Below, piece after piece: positions 32,656 to 41,668 of a stretch of 64,000 nucleotides of DNA. The position numbers were made by a program, and so were the translations under genes. Numbering within the stretch: position 1 is the stretch's first letter; the number at the start of each line of letters is the position of its first letter. The stretch spans positions 150,017 through 214,016 of the forward strand of contig JBQVOK010000007.1 of assembly GCA_052437175.1 (NCBI GenBank). Direction: 5' to 3'. Under the pieces are notes generated by a model that did no database searches, was not told the DNA's origin, and saw only the letters and a list, made by a program, of their open reading frames with translations. Source of the DNA: JACVCJ01 sp052437175 (lineage in GTDB: Bacteria; Bacteroidota; Bacteroidia; CAIKAF01).

Positions 32656-34245
32656 ATGCTTATTTTACAAAACATCGGGTATACACACCCGGACAAGGAC
32701 GTATTGTTCCGCGATATAAACCTGAGTCTTTCTAAAAACGATAAAGCCGCACTGATCGGGAATAACGGTTCGGGCAAATCTACCCTGCTGCAACTTATAA
32801 CCGGCCGCCTGCAGGCCACGGAAGGGCAGATCAGCTGCAGTACGCAGCCCTGTTACATTCCGCAGGTATACGGCCGTTTCAGCGATCTTAGCATTGCACA
32901 GGCCCTGAACGTGGCAGAAAAAGTACAGGCCCTGCAGGAAATCCTGGCGGGCAACGTAACCGAAGCACACCTGAATACGCTTAACGAGGACTGGACACTT
33001 GAAGAACGTTGCCGGGAAGCGCTGGCTTACTGGCAGCTGGATATACAGGACCTGCAGCAGTCGATGGGCACACTCAGCGGCGGACAAAAAACAAAGGTTT
33101 TCCTGGCAGGCATTACGATACACAAACCCGAAATTGTATTGCTGGACGAACCCAGTAATCACCTGGATACCGAGGGGCGCGAAAAGCTATACGAATTTAT
33201 ACGGTCGGCCGCCTGCACCATGCTTATTGTAAGTCACGACCGCAGCCTGCTGGACCTGCTGAACCCGGTATACGAACTGAGTAAACGCGGTATTACCCTG
33301 TACGGCGGGAATTACTCCTTTTATGCCGGACAGAAACAGATCGAAGTTCAGGCGCTGGACCAGGACCTGAAAAGCAAAGAAAAAGCCCTGCGCAAAGCAA
33401 AGGAAACAGAGCGCGAAAGCCTGGAACGGCAGCAGAAACTGGATGCCCGCGGACGTAAAAAGCAGGATAAGGCCGGACTGCCCACCATTATGCTGAATAC
33501 GCTTAAAAACAGTGCGGAAAAAAGTACGGCACATATCAAAAACGTACATGCCGAAAAAACAGGAAATCTTGCACAGGAACTGCGCGAACTGCGGGATGAA
33601 CTGCCCGGCCGTGATAAAATGAAGTTCGACTTTGATAACTCCGCACTGCACAAAGGCAAATTATTGTTCCAGGCCGAAAATGTGCAGATCTCGTATAATG
33701 ATCAGAACCTGTGGGAGCAGCCACTGAATTTTAGTATATACAGTGGCGAACGCATTGCACTGAAGGGACCGAACGGTTCCGGGAAAAGCAGTCTTATCCG
33801 TATGCTGTTGGGCCGCACAGAGCCGTCCGCTGGAAAAATACAGCGGAACGGTGGCAGGGCTGTGTACATCGACCAGGACTATTCTCTGCTCCACGACGGG
33901 CTCAGTATATACGAACAGGCGCAGCAGTTTAATACATCCGGGTTACAGGAACACGATATCAGGATCCGGCTGAACCGGTTCCTGTTTACAAAAACGTACT
34001 GGGATAAACCCTGTGCCGTGCTGAGCGGCGGGGAACGCATGCGGCTGATGCTCTGCTGCCTGAACATCGGCAGTAAAGCGCCTGACCTGATCGTACTGGA
34101 TGAACCGACGAATAACCTGGACATGCAGAATATCGGGATCCTGACCGAAGCCCTGCAGGAGTATGAAGGCACCCTGATCGTAGTGTCTCACGATACACAT
34201 TTCCTGGAGCAACTGCACACAGAGCGGACGATCACACTGTATTGA
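32656..34245 (+). CDS. ABC-F family ATPase
   Basis: A 529-residue soluble protein with two ABC ATPase domains in tandem and no membrane segments, the ABC-F arrangement. Domain 1 has Walker A GNNGSGKST (35-43), signature LSGGQKTKVFLA, and Walker B LLDEPSNHLD. The linker (about 235-315) is Lys/Glu-rich, with a P-site tRNA interaction motif-like helical hairpin. Domain 2 has GPNGSGKSS, LSGGERMRLML and VLDEPTNNLD. ABC-F proteins act on ribosomes, rescuing stalled complexes or displacing antibiotics. The rather short total length and the regulated leader suggest a resistance-type member (Lsa/Msr-like group), but the drug class cannot be read off. Confidence 0.9.
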   Translation: MLILQNIGYTHPDKDVLFRDINLSLSKNDKAALIGNNGSGKSTLLQLITGRLQATEGQISCSTQPCYIPQVYGRFSDLSIAQALNVAEKVQALQEILAGNVTEAHLNTLNEDWTLEERCREALAYWQLDIQDLQQSMGTLSGGQKTKVFLAGITIHKPEIVLLDEPSNHLDTEGREKLYEFIRSAACTMLIVSHDRSLLDLLNPVYELSKRGITLYGGNYSFYAGQKQIEVQALDQDLKSKEKALRKAKETERESLERQQKLDARGRKKQDKAGLPTIMLNTLKNSAEKSTAHIKNVHAEKTGNLAQELRELRDELPGRDKMKFDFDNSALHKGKLLFQAENVQISYNDQNLWEQPLNFSIYSGERIALKGPNGSGKSSLIRMLLGRTEPSAGKIQRNGGRAVYIDQDYSLLHDGLSIYEQAQQFNTSGLQEHDIRIRLNRFLFTKTYWDKPCAVLSGGERMRLMLCCLNIGSKAPDLIVLDEPTNNLDMQNIGILTEALQEYEGTLIVVSHDTHFLEQLHTERTITLY

Positions 34246-34251
34246 AAAAAG

Positions 34252-34287
34252 AACGGCCGCTGTGCTTTAACCCGGCCGTTTTATTTT
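34252..34287 (+). terminator. Terminator after ABC-F gene
   Basis: AACGGCCG (34252-34259) pairs with CGGCCGTT (34273-34280), followed by a T-rich run (TTATTTTAG). Confidence 0.8.
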
Positions 34288-34484
34288 AGTATATACAACA
34301 ATTCCTGTTCACGGATACTGTTTTAGCTTCGATCGGCTACCATCTGTTGTGTTTTACAAACGAAAGAAAAACACAAAGGCATGAGCCCGAGTACATACGT
34401 ATCGTAAAGCGCTACAAAAAACGGGAAAGGGAACGCCTGCGCATCCCCTCTCCTGAAACATGGTATATCTATGGAATTCTCTGC

Positions 34485-35510
34485 TTAACTGCGGTCTGCG
34501 GTCTGGCGCTCTACCATCCAGCCGGGATATTCGGCAGGCAGTGCGCTTATTTCTGCAATACGCTGCAGGTTATCGGCCGTAAGTTCCAGTTCCGTGGAAC
34601 GGATGTTATGCACTAACTGCTCCGGACGTTTGGCACCGATAATGGTACTGGTAATTCCGGGCTGCTGACGTACCCAGGCCAGGGCCACTTCGGCCACCGT
34701 TTTACCGTGCTCCGCAGCGATCTCTGCCATTACACCGATAATGTCGTAAGCCTTTTCTTTGTTTACCGGCGGAAAATCGAACACCAGGCGGCGGGAATCT
34801 TCCCCGGCGGCATTATCGCGGGTGTATTTACCGCTGAGGAAACCTCCGGCCAGCGGGCTCCAGGGCATTACGGCCAGGTTCTGGTCCTTAGCCAGGGGCA
34901 GTATTTCGCGCTCGATATCGCGGCCGGCCACCGAATAATAATACTGTAAACCCACAAAATTGTTCCAGCCGTTGGCCTGTGCAATACCGCGGGCCTTCAT
35001 CACCATCCAGGCAGGCCAGTTGCAGACGGCAATGTAGCGCACTTTACCGCTGAGCACGATCTCGTTCAGGGAACGCATGATCTCTTCCACGGGCGTCAGC
35101 AGGTCTACGCCGTGCACGTACAGCAGATCGATATGGTCTGTCTGCAGGCGTTGCAGGCTCTGTTCCACCGAATTAAAAATATGGTAACGGGAAAGACCTG
35201 CACTGTTGGGTTTTTCGTTCATACGTCCGCGTACCTTGGTAGCCACAACGATCTCGTCGCGTTTGATGCCGAGTTGCTGTAAAGAACGTCCCAGCAGCTC
35301 TTCTGACTGTCCGTAGGAATATACATTGGCCGTATCCACAAAATTGATCCCCGCATCCAGGGCGGTTCTCATAAGTCCGTTCACTTCATCCTGCTGCAAT
35401 TTCCCGATCGAACCCCAGATACCGGCATCCTGTCCGCCGAAGGTCATGGTGCCCAGGCAGAGCTCGGAAACCAGCAGACCCGTATTTCCCAATAGATTGT
35501 ATTTCATCAT
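34485..35510 (-). CDS. Aldo/keto reductase
   Basis: A 341-residue NADPH-dependent oxidoreductase of the aldo/keto reductase family (YajO/TAS-like group). Visible are the beta-barrel start LGNTGLLVSELCLGTMTFGGQ, the catalytic Asp and Tyr in INFVDTANVYSYGQSEELLG (about 55-74), the Lys in the ATKVRGRM strand, the DLLYVHGVD motif with the catalytic His, and the C-terminal NADPH site STIIGAKRPEQL (about 302-313). It stands alone between convergent or parallel units and has no obvious pathway partner. Substrate is unknown. Confidence 0.92.
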   Translation of the reverse strand: MMKYNLLGNTGLLVSELCLGTMTFGGQDAGIWGSIGKLQQDEVNGLMRTALDAGINFVDTANVYSYGQSEELLGRSLQQLGIKRDEIVVATKVRGRMNEKPNSAGLSRYHIFNSVEQSLQRLQTDHIDLLYVHGVDLLTPVEEIMRSLNEIVLSGKVRYIAVCNWPAWMVMKARGIAQANGWNNFVGLQYYYSVAGRDIEREILPLAKDQNLAVMPWSPLAGGFLSGKYTRDNAAGEDSRRLVFDFPPVNKEKAYDIIGVMAEIAAEHGKTVAEVALAWVRQQPGITSTIIGAKRPEQLVHNIRSTELELTADNLQRIAEISALPAEYPGWMVERQTADRS

Positions 35511-35754
35511 TTTTGTTGTTTATGGTTGTTGTTTATAACGAAACAAAGGTGAGAAACTCCGGGCATACGGTCCTTGTTAAAACGAAACAGGTACTTGTAC
35601 AATTCAAACAGAGCATTTTCCTTTCATCCTCGTTGTTCACCTGTTCATACCTACATCTTCTTCCCGACGTCATACGATCACACTAAAACGTTTTGTATTG
35701 CCCGGAATCGGCTCACCTCAATTTATTTATGCTAAAATTTATGTTTTTCAAACA

Positions 35755-36885
35755 TCAGCGCAGGCCTGTCCACCATTCTGCAAAAAGCTGCGTACTATCG
35801 CCCAGGCTTACCTTTTCGCCGATACGCGGCGTAATGAGTTTTTGCCCTTTTTGTTTTGCGGCTGCCGTAACCCGTTTCAGCGGATCGTCCCAGGCGTGGT
35901 TTCCCAGTGCAAACTTGGACGAGTGCACGGGGAACAGGGTGGCGGCATGCAGATCGGCCGCAGCCTGTACCACCTGCTCGGGCATCATGTGTATGTATTT
36001 CCAGTTCTCGTCGTACTGTCCGTTTTCCAGGATGGCCAGGTCGAAAGGCCCGTATTTCTTACCGATCTCGGCAAAATGGGTGTCGTAACCGCTGTCGCCG
36101 CCTATGAACAGGCGCATGCCAGGTGTATGCAGGACAAAAGAGGTCCAGAGGGCAAGGTTACGGCGGAACCCGCGCCCGGAAAAGTGCCGGGCCGGCGTGG
36201 TATACACGGTAAATCCGCTGTCGAGTTTCACCTCGGTATTCCAATCCTCCTCGCGGACCATGGCCGGATCAAAGCCCCAGTGCTCCAGGTGTTCGCCTGT
36301 ACCCAGGCCGGTCACAATAGTGCCGATCTTTGGCTTCAGGGCCATTACGGTCTCGTAATCCAGGTGGTCCCAGTGATCGTGTGAGATAAAGAGATAATCG
36401 ATGTGCGGAAAATCTTCGGGCGTATATACATCACTACCCTTAAAACTGCGGGTGGTAAAAGATACCGGAGAGGCCGCCCCGCTCAGTACCGGGTCTACCA
36501 GGAAGGTTTTGCCGTCGATCTTCATAAAGTAGGAAGAGTGCCCGAACCACACCAGTACGTTCTCCCCTGCCGGCAGGTTCCGCAGATCGGTCTTCAGGGA
36601 TGGAATGGAGTCCAGCGGTTTAACGCGCTCGCGGGACGAAAAGAGGAATTCCCACAGTACGCCGGCAAAGGTCTGGCCTTCGGTCAGGGCCGGGGTCGGA
36701 CTCAGGTTCTGGAAAGCGCCGCCCGCATAATGCGGCGACTGTTTGATGCGCTCCAGGCGTGCACCGGAGGGTACGCGGCCAAATTGTGCCTGCTGCATAA
36801 AAAGCACAACCGACAGTACCAGTATGGCAATAACAGAACTTGTTATGATCATCGTTCGTTTAAGTATTCGTTTAAATTGTTTCAT
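35755..36885 (-). CDS. MBL-fold metallohydrolase, membrane-anchored (UlaG/NAPE-PLD-like)
   Basis: A 376-residue protein with one N-terminal transmembrane helix (about 12-30), then the metallo-beta-lactamase domain. Metal ligands are clear: FGHSSYF (115-121), the SHDHWDH motif with His169, His171, Asp173 and His174, then GGDSGYD and a late PVHSSKFALGNHAWDD. This pattern is that of the RomA/UlaG/NAPE-PLD-like branch, which cleaves phosphodiester or lactone bonds. It is preceded on the same strand by a TetR regulator whose operator-like palindrome lies between the two genes, so it is probably induced by a ligand of that regulator. Confidence 0.88.
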   Translation of the reverse strand: MKQFKRILKRTMIITSSVIAILVLSVVLFMQQAQFGRVPSGARLERIKQSPHYAGGAFQNLSPTPALTEGQTFAGVLWEFLFSSRERVKPLDSIPSLKTDLRNLPAGENVLVWFGHSSYFMKIDGKTFLVDPVLSGAASPVSFTTRSFKGSDVYTPEDFPHIDYLFISHDHWDHLDYETVMALKPKIGTIVTGLGTGEHLEHWGFDPAMVREEDWNTEVKLDSGFTVYTTPARHFSGRGFRRNLALWTSFVLHTPGMRLFIGGDSGYDTHFAEIGKKYGPFDLAILENGQYDENWKYIHMMPEQVVQAAADLHAATLFPVHSSKFALGNHAWDDPLKRVTAAAKQKGQKLITPRIGEKVSLGDSTQLFAEWWTGLR

Positions 36886-36897
36886 TTTTATTTTACA

Positions 36898-36913
36898 GAT
36901 TGACTGATCAATC
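36898..36913 (-). promoter_or_regulatory. TetR-type operator upstream of MBL gene
   Basis: GATTGA-ctga-TCAATC is a palindrome with 6-bp arms. Its core TGACTGATCAATC agrees with CGACTAATCAGTC in front of the TetR gene at 10 of 13 positions or better. Confidence 0.55.
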
Positions 36914-36932
36914 TAATCTAAGCGTGTTTTTT

Positions 36933-37496
36933 TTAGCGGAGCATATCCCACAACAGTTCAAAGGTTTCGTTGATGAGCTCGTGCTGTCTCGATTTTGAAA
37001 GATCCTTGCTGCCCAGGTAAGCGTGCAGACCCGTGATCATACTGTTGATCAGCATAAAAATGTAGTCGACAGGCAGGGATTTGATCTTGCCGTCCTCGAT
37101 GGCCTTCTGCAGCAGCTGCGTATGTTTGCGCGTATGCATCTCGATCTGCTCGTGCGGCACCAGGGCCGGGTATGGCGAAGACACGAACTGTTGTATAAAG
37201 CGGAACTCGTCGGAATGATCGAGGGCCCAGTACAGCGCGTTGAGGAACTGTTCTTTAAGGCGCCCTTTTAGGGAACCGTCGTCGGCCGCATGTTCTTCTA
37301 TATGACAGGCCAGCCGCTCTTTTATATCGATGTAGAGGGCCACGATGAGCTCGTCTTTGGTAGCAAAATAATGGAACAGGGTACCGTTGGCCACCCCGGC
37401 CTCCCGTGCGATCTTACTCGTGGGTGTACCGTGAAAGCCCGACTCTACAAAAAGCCGCAGGGCTGCAGACAGTATTTCTTTTCGTTTATCCAGCAT
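36933..37496 (-). CDS. TetR/AcrR family regulator
   Basis: A 187-residue repressor. The N-terminal HTH is typical: LFVESGFHGTPTSKIAREAG followed by VANGTLFHYFATKDELIVALY (about 15-55). The ligand domain fits the TetR_C group with a helical LGSKDLSKSRQH end. Its start is just upstream of CGACT-aatc-AGTCG (37503-37516), and a very similar site precedes the MBL-fold gene 48 bp beyond its own stop. It therefore probably represses itself and the MBL gene. The inducer is unknown. Confidence 0.92.
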   Translation of the reverse strand: MLDKRKEILSAALRLFVESGFHGTPTSKIAREAGVANGTLFHYFATKDELIVALYIDIKERLACHIEEHAADDGSLKGRLKEQFLNALYWALDHSDEFRFIQQFVSSPYPALVPHEQIEMHTRKHTQLLQKAIEDGKIKSLPVDYIFMLINSMITGLHAYLGSKDLSKSRQHELINETFELLWDMLR

Positions 37497-37502
37497 GAAA
37501 AC

Positions 37503-37516
37503 CGACTAATCAGTCG
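37503..37516 (-). promoter_or_regulatory. TetR-type operator upstream of the TetR gene
   Basis: CGACT-AATC-AGTCG is a palindrome immediately upstream of the TetR start (37496), as expected for an autorepressor site. Confidence 0.55.
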
Positions 37517-37589
37517 ACAAATGTACATCTATTTTTAATACGGCCTCTGTTTTAACAACAGTTTCACAATTGCCCTGGCCTGTATTCTT

Positions 37590-39023
37590 TTACATACGTC
37601 TTTTTACCATATTGCCCAGCTGCATCAGCGAATCATCCAGCTTTTCGGTCCAGGGCAGCCCGTAACTGAGGCGCATACAGTTGCTGAACTGTTTTTTCAG
37701 CGTAAAAATAGCCCCGGGAGCAATGCTTATCTTATAGCGGATGGCCTCTTCGTACAATTCGGCCGTATCAATCTTTTCCGGCAGTTCCACCCAGAGCACA
37801 AAACCGCCCTGGGGACGGCTTACCCGCGTACCTTCCGGGAAATAATCGGCAATGGCGCGGGTAAACTGCAGGCTGTTGGCGTACAGGGTATGACGCAGGC
37901 GGCGCAGGTGACTTTCGTAACGGCCATTCTCCAGGAAACGCGCAATTACTTCCTGCGTAATGGTGGTGGAAGAAACCGAATGCAACAGTTTAAGACGTAC
38001 GATCTGTTCCGTGAAGCGGCCCGGCGCCACCCAGCCCACCCGGTAGCCGGGCGCCAGGGTCTTGGAGACCGAACCACACCAGAGCACGATACCGCTTTCG
38101 TCATAGGTCTTGCAACATTTCGGACGATTATCGCCGAAGTATACATCGCCATAAATATCGTCTTCGATCAGGGGTACATTGTACTGCTCCATCAGCCGCA
38201 CCACGGCCTGCTTGTTCTCCTCGGGCATACAGCTGCCCAGGGGATTATTGAAATTACTGACCAGCAGGCAGACTTTACTTTTAGGCAGTACTTTTTTCAG
38301 ATCGTCGGGGTCTACGCCCGTGCGTGCATGTGTGGGCAGTTCCAGCACCTTCAGCCCCAGGTTGTGCGCCAGCTGCAGGATACCCGTATATACCGGGCTT
38401 TCCAGGGCAATGGTATCGCCGCGTTTGGTGAGGGCCATAATACAATATGCCAGGGCATTCATACAACCTGCGCTGGTCACGATGTCCTCTTCGGACAGGC
38501 GGCCTTCCCAGGAAAAGGCCCAGCGGGCGATCTGGCGCCGCAGACGCGGGTTCCCCTGCACATCTTCGTACGCGGTGCCGCTGCCGGGCAGTTCGCGCAT
38601 GGCCTGCACCAGGCCCTTGTTCAGGCGGGCAATGGGCAGCAGTTCATCAGCCGGTACACCCAGTGAAAGCCGCGTAATATCCCGGTTGCCCAGGCTGTGG
38701 AACACTTTCCCGATCAGGTCTTCCTGTTCGCCGCAACGTTCGGCATCCGAAGGTTTGCTGGTCTGCGGCACGGGCAGACGTTTGCGCGGCGAGCGGGCCA
38801 CATAATAGCCCGACTGTGGCCGGGATTCGATCAGGGCCTTGCGTTCCAGCTCATAATAGGCCTGCATGGCCGTACTCATGCTTACGCCGTGCTCACGGCA
38901 GATCATCCGTATAGAAGGCAGCTTATCGCCCACTTTCCACACCTCTCTGGCGATCTGTTTTTCCATGATACCCGCGATCCGCAGGTACAGGTGTTCTTTT
39001 TCCGGCGCGTTTTTTGTTTTCAT
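37590..39023 (-). CDS. MocR-type regulator (GntR HTH fused to PLP aminotransferase fold)
   Basis: A 477-residue transcription factor. The ATG at 39023 (MKTKNAPEKEHLYLRI) starts the GntR winged HTH (about 10-78: GDKLPSIRMICREHGVSMSTAM, then ELERKALIESRPQSG). A linker leads to an aminotransferase class I fold (about 100-477), with the PLP-binding Lys321 in SVSKTLAPGYRVGW. It is the PdxR/MocR/GabR family. These factors use PLP and amino-acid-like ligands to control neighbouring genes. It is divergent from the GNAT-EamA-GNAT-DinB-MDR operon, which it likely controls through sites at 39037-39080. Confidence 0.93.
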   Translation of the reverse strand: MKTKNAPEKEHLYLRIAGIMEKQIAREVWKVGDKLPSIRMICREHGVSMSTAMQAYYELERKALIESRPQSGYYVARSPRKRLPVPQTSKPSDAERCGEQEDLIGKVFHSLGNRDITRLSLGVPADELLPIARLNKGLVQAMRELPGSGTAYEDVQGNPRLRRQIARWAFSWEGRLSEEDIVTSAGCMNALAYCIMALTKRGDTIALESPVYTGILQLAHNLGLKVLELPTHARTGVDPDDLKKVLPKSKVCLLVSNFNNPLGSCMPEENKQAVVRLMEQYNVPLIEDDIYGDVYFGDNRPKCCKTYDESGIVLWCGSVSKTLAPGYRVGWVAPGRFTEQIVRLKLLHSVSSTTITQEVIARFLENGRYESHLRRLRHTLYANSLQFTRAIADYFPEGTRVSRPQGGFVLWVELPEKIDTAELYEEAIRYKISIAPGAIFTLKKQFSNCMRLSYGLPWTEKLDDSLMQLGNMVKRRM

Positions 39024-39036
39024 AAGCAGGAACAAA

Positions 39037-39080
39037 CTGTATTGGTCAAAAATAACAAAATTGTATCTGTATTGATACAA
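39037..39080. promoter_or_regulatory. MocR operator region
   Basis: Direct repeats CTGTATTGGT (39037-39046) and CTGTATTGAT (39067-39076) are 30 bp apart, and TTGTATC-tgtatt-GATACAA (39061-39080) is a palindrome. Direct plus inverted repeats in a divergent region are typical of MocR/PdxR sites. The minus-strand -7 box TATTTTTG at 39047-39054 lies inside. Confidence 0.6.
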
Positions 39081-39122
39081 AAAATACACGGAGCTTTGTA
39101 GTGAAAACAAGACAATCTATAC

Positions 39123-39692
39123 ATGTACGAGGATCTGATCATAACCACGGCCGAAACGGAAGAACAGCTGCAGGGCATACTGGACCTGCAGAAACAGAAC
39201 CTGGTCACGGAGCTTGCCGAAGAGGAAAAGCAGGCAGAAGGCTTTGTGACCCTGAAACACGACCTGGACCTGCTGCGCCGGATGGCGGCACACTCGCCCC
39301 AGGTGATCGCACTGCACAACGGAAAGGTGGTCGCGTATGCGCTTACCCTTTCCCCGGTGTTACGTAACGAGATACCCCTGCTGGCTCCCATGTACGAAGA
39401 ACTGCGCGGCCTGAAGTATAAGGACCGTCCCGTTCCGCCCGAACGTTTCATGGGCGCCGGACAGACCTGTATCGGTAAAGAATACAGGGGCCTGGGACTT
39501 TTACCGGCATTGTACAATACGATGCGTACGTATCTGTATACAGACTTTGAAGGCTGCATCAGTGAGATCGCCGAAAAGAACACCCGCTCCATGCATGCGC
39601 ATGAAAAAGCCGGGTTCCGCAGCATTCATTCCTATCACGACGGAGAACAGATCTGGCATATTGTGGTATTAGACTGGCAGGAGGCGCACTAA
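39123..39692 (+). CDS. GNAT family acetyltransferase
   Basis: A 189-residue N-acyltransferase. The acetyl-CoA loop reads GKEYRGLGLLPALY (118-131), matching R-G-x-G-L; a following CISEIAEKNTRSMHAHEKAGF segment gives the N-x-x-S/A-x-x-x-x-x-K-x-G-F motif. It is the first gene of an operon running to 42688 and is divergent from the MocR regulator. The next start follows its stop after one base. The substrate may be an amino compound, given the MocR regulator and the EamA exporter next door; this is inference. Confidence 0.88.
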   Translation: MYEDLIITTAETEEQLQGILDLQKQNLVTELAEEEKQAEGFVTLKHDLDLLRRMAAHSPQVIALHNGKVVAYALTLSPVLRNEIPLLAPMYEELRGLKYKDRPVPPERFMGAGQTCIGKEYRGLGLLPALYNTMRTYLYTDFEGCISEIAEKNTRSMHAHEKAGFRSIHSYHDGEQIWHIVVLDWQEAH

Positions 39693-39693
39693 G

Positions 39694-40608
39694 ATGAGGA
39701 ACGGAGAAAACACCAAAGCCTACCTGGCCCTGGCGGTTGTATGTACCGTGTGGGGTACCACTTACCTGGGCATGCGCATCGGCGTGCAGACCTTCCCGCC
39801 CCTGCTTTTTTCGGGCATACGCCATACTTCGGCCGCCCTGGTGCTCTTTCTTTTCCTGAAGGGCACGGGACGTTTTTCAACCTTCAGCGGCCGTGAGGTA
39901 CTGCGCCAGGTAATTCCCGGCATACTGATGGTAGGGCTGGGTAACGGGCTCATCGGCTGGAGCGGACGCTATATTCCCAGCGGACTGGCTGCGCTCATCA
40001 CTTCGGTAATGCCGCTGTACGTGGTGGGCATTAATTTTGTATCGGGTATCGACCGTAAAATGCCGCATCCGCTGGTTTTACTGGGTCTGTCGCTGGGCTG
40101 CGGGGGTGTACTGCTCATCTTTAAGGACAACCTGCAGGACCTGGGCAATCCCGATTATGTGGCGGGTATCCTGGTGGTATTCCTGGGCGGACTCAGCTGG
40201 GCCCTGGGCAGCGTATTTGCCAAGCAACGTCCCACACCCAGCAATGCCCTGTCGAACGCTACCCTGCAACTCGGCAGCGGAGGCCTTACCCTGCTGCTGG
40301 CCTCTCCCTTCTTCGACAATATGAACGAGCTGCGTACCATATCTGCCGAAAGCATCTATGCCCTGCTCTATCTCATTGCCTTCGGCTCCCTGCTGGCTTT
40401 TGCCTGCTACCTCTACGCCCTGGAAAAACTCCCGGTCGGACTCGTTTCCGTATATGCGTATATCAATCCTTTTATTGCACTGGCCCTGGGCGCCGTGGTA
40501 CTGGACGAAAAAATAACCATGCTGACCGCACTGGCCCTGCTGGGTACCCTGGGTGGTGTGTACTTTATCAACCGGGGTTATACCGTTTCCAAAAACAAAA
40601 GCACCTGA
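39694..40608 (+). CDS. EamA/DMT-family transporter
   Basis: A 304-residue inner-membrane protein with ten predicted helices in two repeated EamA units. Family marks include VVCTVWGTTYLGMRIGVQTFPP near the N-terminus and the second-unit AYINPFIALALGAVVLDEKIT. Members export amino acids, metabolites or drugs (for example RhaT/YdcZ/RhtA). It sits between two GNAT genes, with one or two bases of spacing, in the MocR-controlled operon. It might export the compound that the acetyltransferases modify. Confidence 0.92.
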   Translation: MRNGENTKAYLALAVVCTVWGTTYLGMRIGVQTFPPLLFSGIRHTSAALVLFLFLKGTGRFSTFSGREVLRQVIPGILMVGLGNGLIGWSGRYIPSGLAALITSVMPLYVVGINFVSGIDRKMPHPLVLLGLSLGCGGVLLIFKDNLQDLGNPDYVAGILVVFLGGLSWALGSVFAKQRPTPSNALSNATLQLGSGGLTLLLASPFFDNMNELRTISAESIYALLYLIAFGSLLAFACYLYALEKLPVGLVSVYAYINPFIALALGAVVLDEKITMLTALALLGTLGGVYFINRGYTVSKNKST

Positions 40609-40610
40609 TC

Positions 40611-41084
40611 ATGTCAGCAGAAACGATACAAATACTGGATTACCGGCCGCAGTTTGCGCCGTATTTCGAACGCTTTAACCGGGCCTGGCTCGAGCAGTAC
40701 TTCCGGGTGGAAGACATCGATGCCCGTGTACTCGGAAATCCCGAAGAATACATCCTGGCTCCCGGAGGATGTATCCTTTTTGCCGCGGCGGATATCCGTA
40801 TCATCGGTACCGTAGCGCTGAAAAAAGTGGACGAAGGCATTTACGAAATGACCAAAATGGCCGTAGATGAAAAATACCGTGGCATGGGAGCCGGCAAGAT
40901 ACTCTGTGCGGCGGCCCTGCAACGTGCAGCAGAAATGAAGGCACATAAGGTGATCCTGTATTCCAATACACTGCTTGCCAATGCCATCGGCATCTACCGC
41001 AAAATGGGCTTCCGGGAAATTCCGCTGGAAAAAGGTTTGTACGAAAGGGCCGACATTATGATGGAATACCTTATTCCGCACTGA
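40611..41084 (+). CDS. GNAT family acetyltransferase
   Basis: A 157-residue GNAT enzyme. The acetyl-CoA binding loop KYRGMGAGKIL lies at 88-98 after EMTKMAVDEKY, and VILYSNTLLANAIGIYRKMGF gives the second hallmark. It follows the EamA gene by 2 bp within the operon divergent from MocR. It is only distantly alike to the first GNAT in the operon. Substrate unknown. Confidence 0.92.
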   Translation: MSAETIQILDYRPQFAPYFERFNRAWLEQYFRVEDIDARVLGNPEEYILAPGGCILFAAADIRIIGTVALKKVDEGIYEMTKMAVDEKYRGMGAGKILCAAALQRAAEMKAHKVILYSNTLLANAIGIYRKMGFREIPLEKGLYERADIMMEYLIPH

Positions 41085-41115
41085 TCTTTATATCTTGAAA
41101 CGATAAATACAGATT

Positions 41116-41628
41116 ATGGAAATTACGAATATCGATACATTCCTGGACTATTACGAACGGATACGCGAACGTACGAAAAAGCTCATCGCCGTGGTACCGC
41201 CCGAACAGCTGGAATGGGCCTACCTGCCCGGCAAATTCACGATCGGGGATGTGATACGGCATATTGCGAATATCGAACGCTACATGTATGCCGAAACGGT
41301 ACAGGGACGACCCAGCGCCTACCAGGGTTGCGACATTTCCTATGCCGAAGGCTATGCAAACACGCTGGCCTACTTCGATACGATGCATGCCGAATCTGTG
41401 GCCATCTTCCGTAAGACCGGCAACGAGGGATTGCAGCGTAAATGTATGACACCCGCGGGCATAGAGATCCGTACAGCCAAATGGCTGCGCGCCATGACAG
41501 AGCACGAGATCCATCACCGGGGCGAGCTGTATATTTACCTGAACCTGCTGGGTGTGAAGACCCCGCCCATTTTTACCCTGACCGCCGAAGAAGTGGCAGC
41601 CCGCGGTATTTCGCCGGGGAATTCCTGA
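41116..41628 (+). CDS. DinB family protein
   Basis: A 170-residue four-helix DinB/YfiT-like metalloprotein. The three metal-binding histidines are visible: His49 (GDVIRHIANIE), His130 (MTEHEIHHRGEL) and His134. Members include thiol transferases for bacillithiol or mycothiol and other metal-dependent hydrolases; the specific reaction is not known. It is the fourth gene in the operon, 31 bp after the GNAT stop. Confidence 0.9.
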   Translation: MEITNIDTFLDYYERIRERTKKLIAVVPPEQLEWAYLPGKFTIGDVIRHIANIERYMYAETVQGRPSAYQGCDISYAEGYANTLAYFDTMHAESVAIFRKTGNEGLQRKCMTPAGIEIRTAKWLRAMTEHEIHHRGELYIYLNLLGVKTPPIFTLTAEEVAARGISPGNS

Positions 41629-41668
41629 AAAATTGACGTATATTAGCCGGAGAACCAAAGCTCCGCCT

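Noticed and set aside
34347..34616. 89-codon plus-strand ORF after the ABC-F gene
   Set aside because: Overlaps the aldo/keto reductase end by 130 bp and has no family features; composition fits antisense coding.
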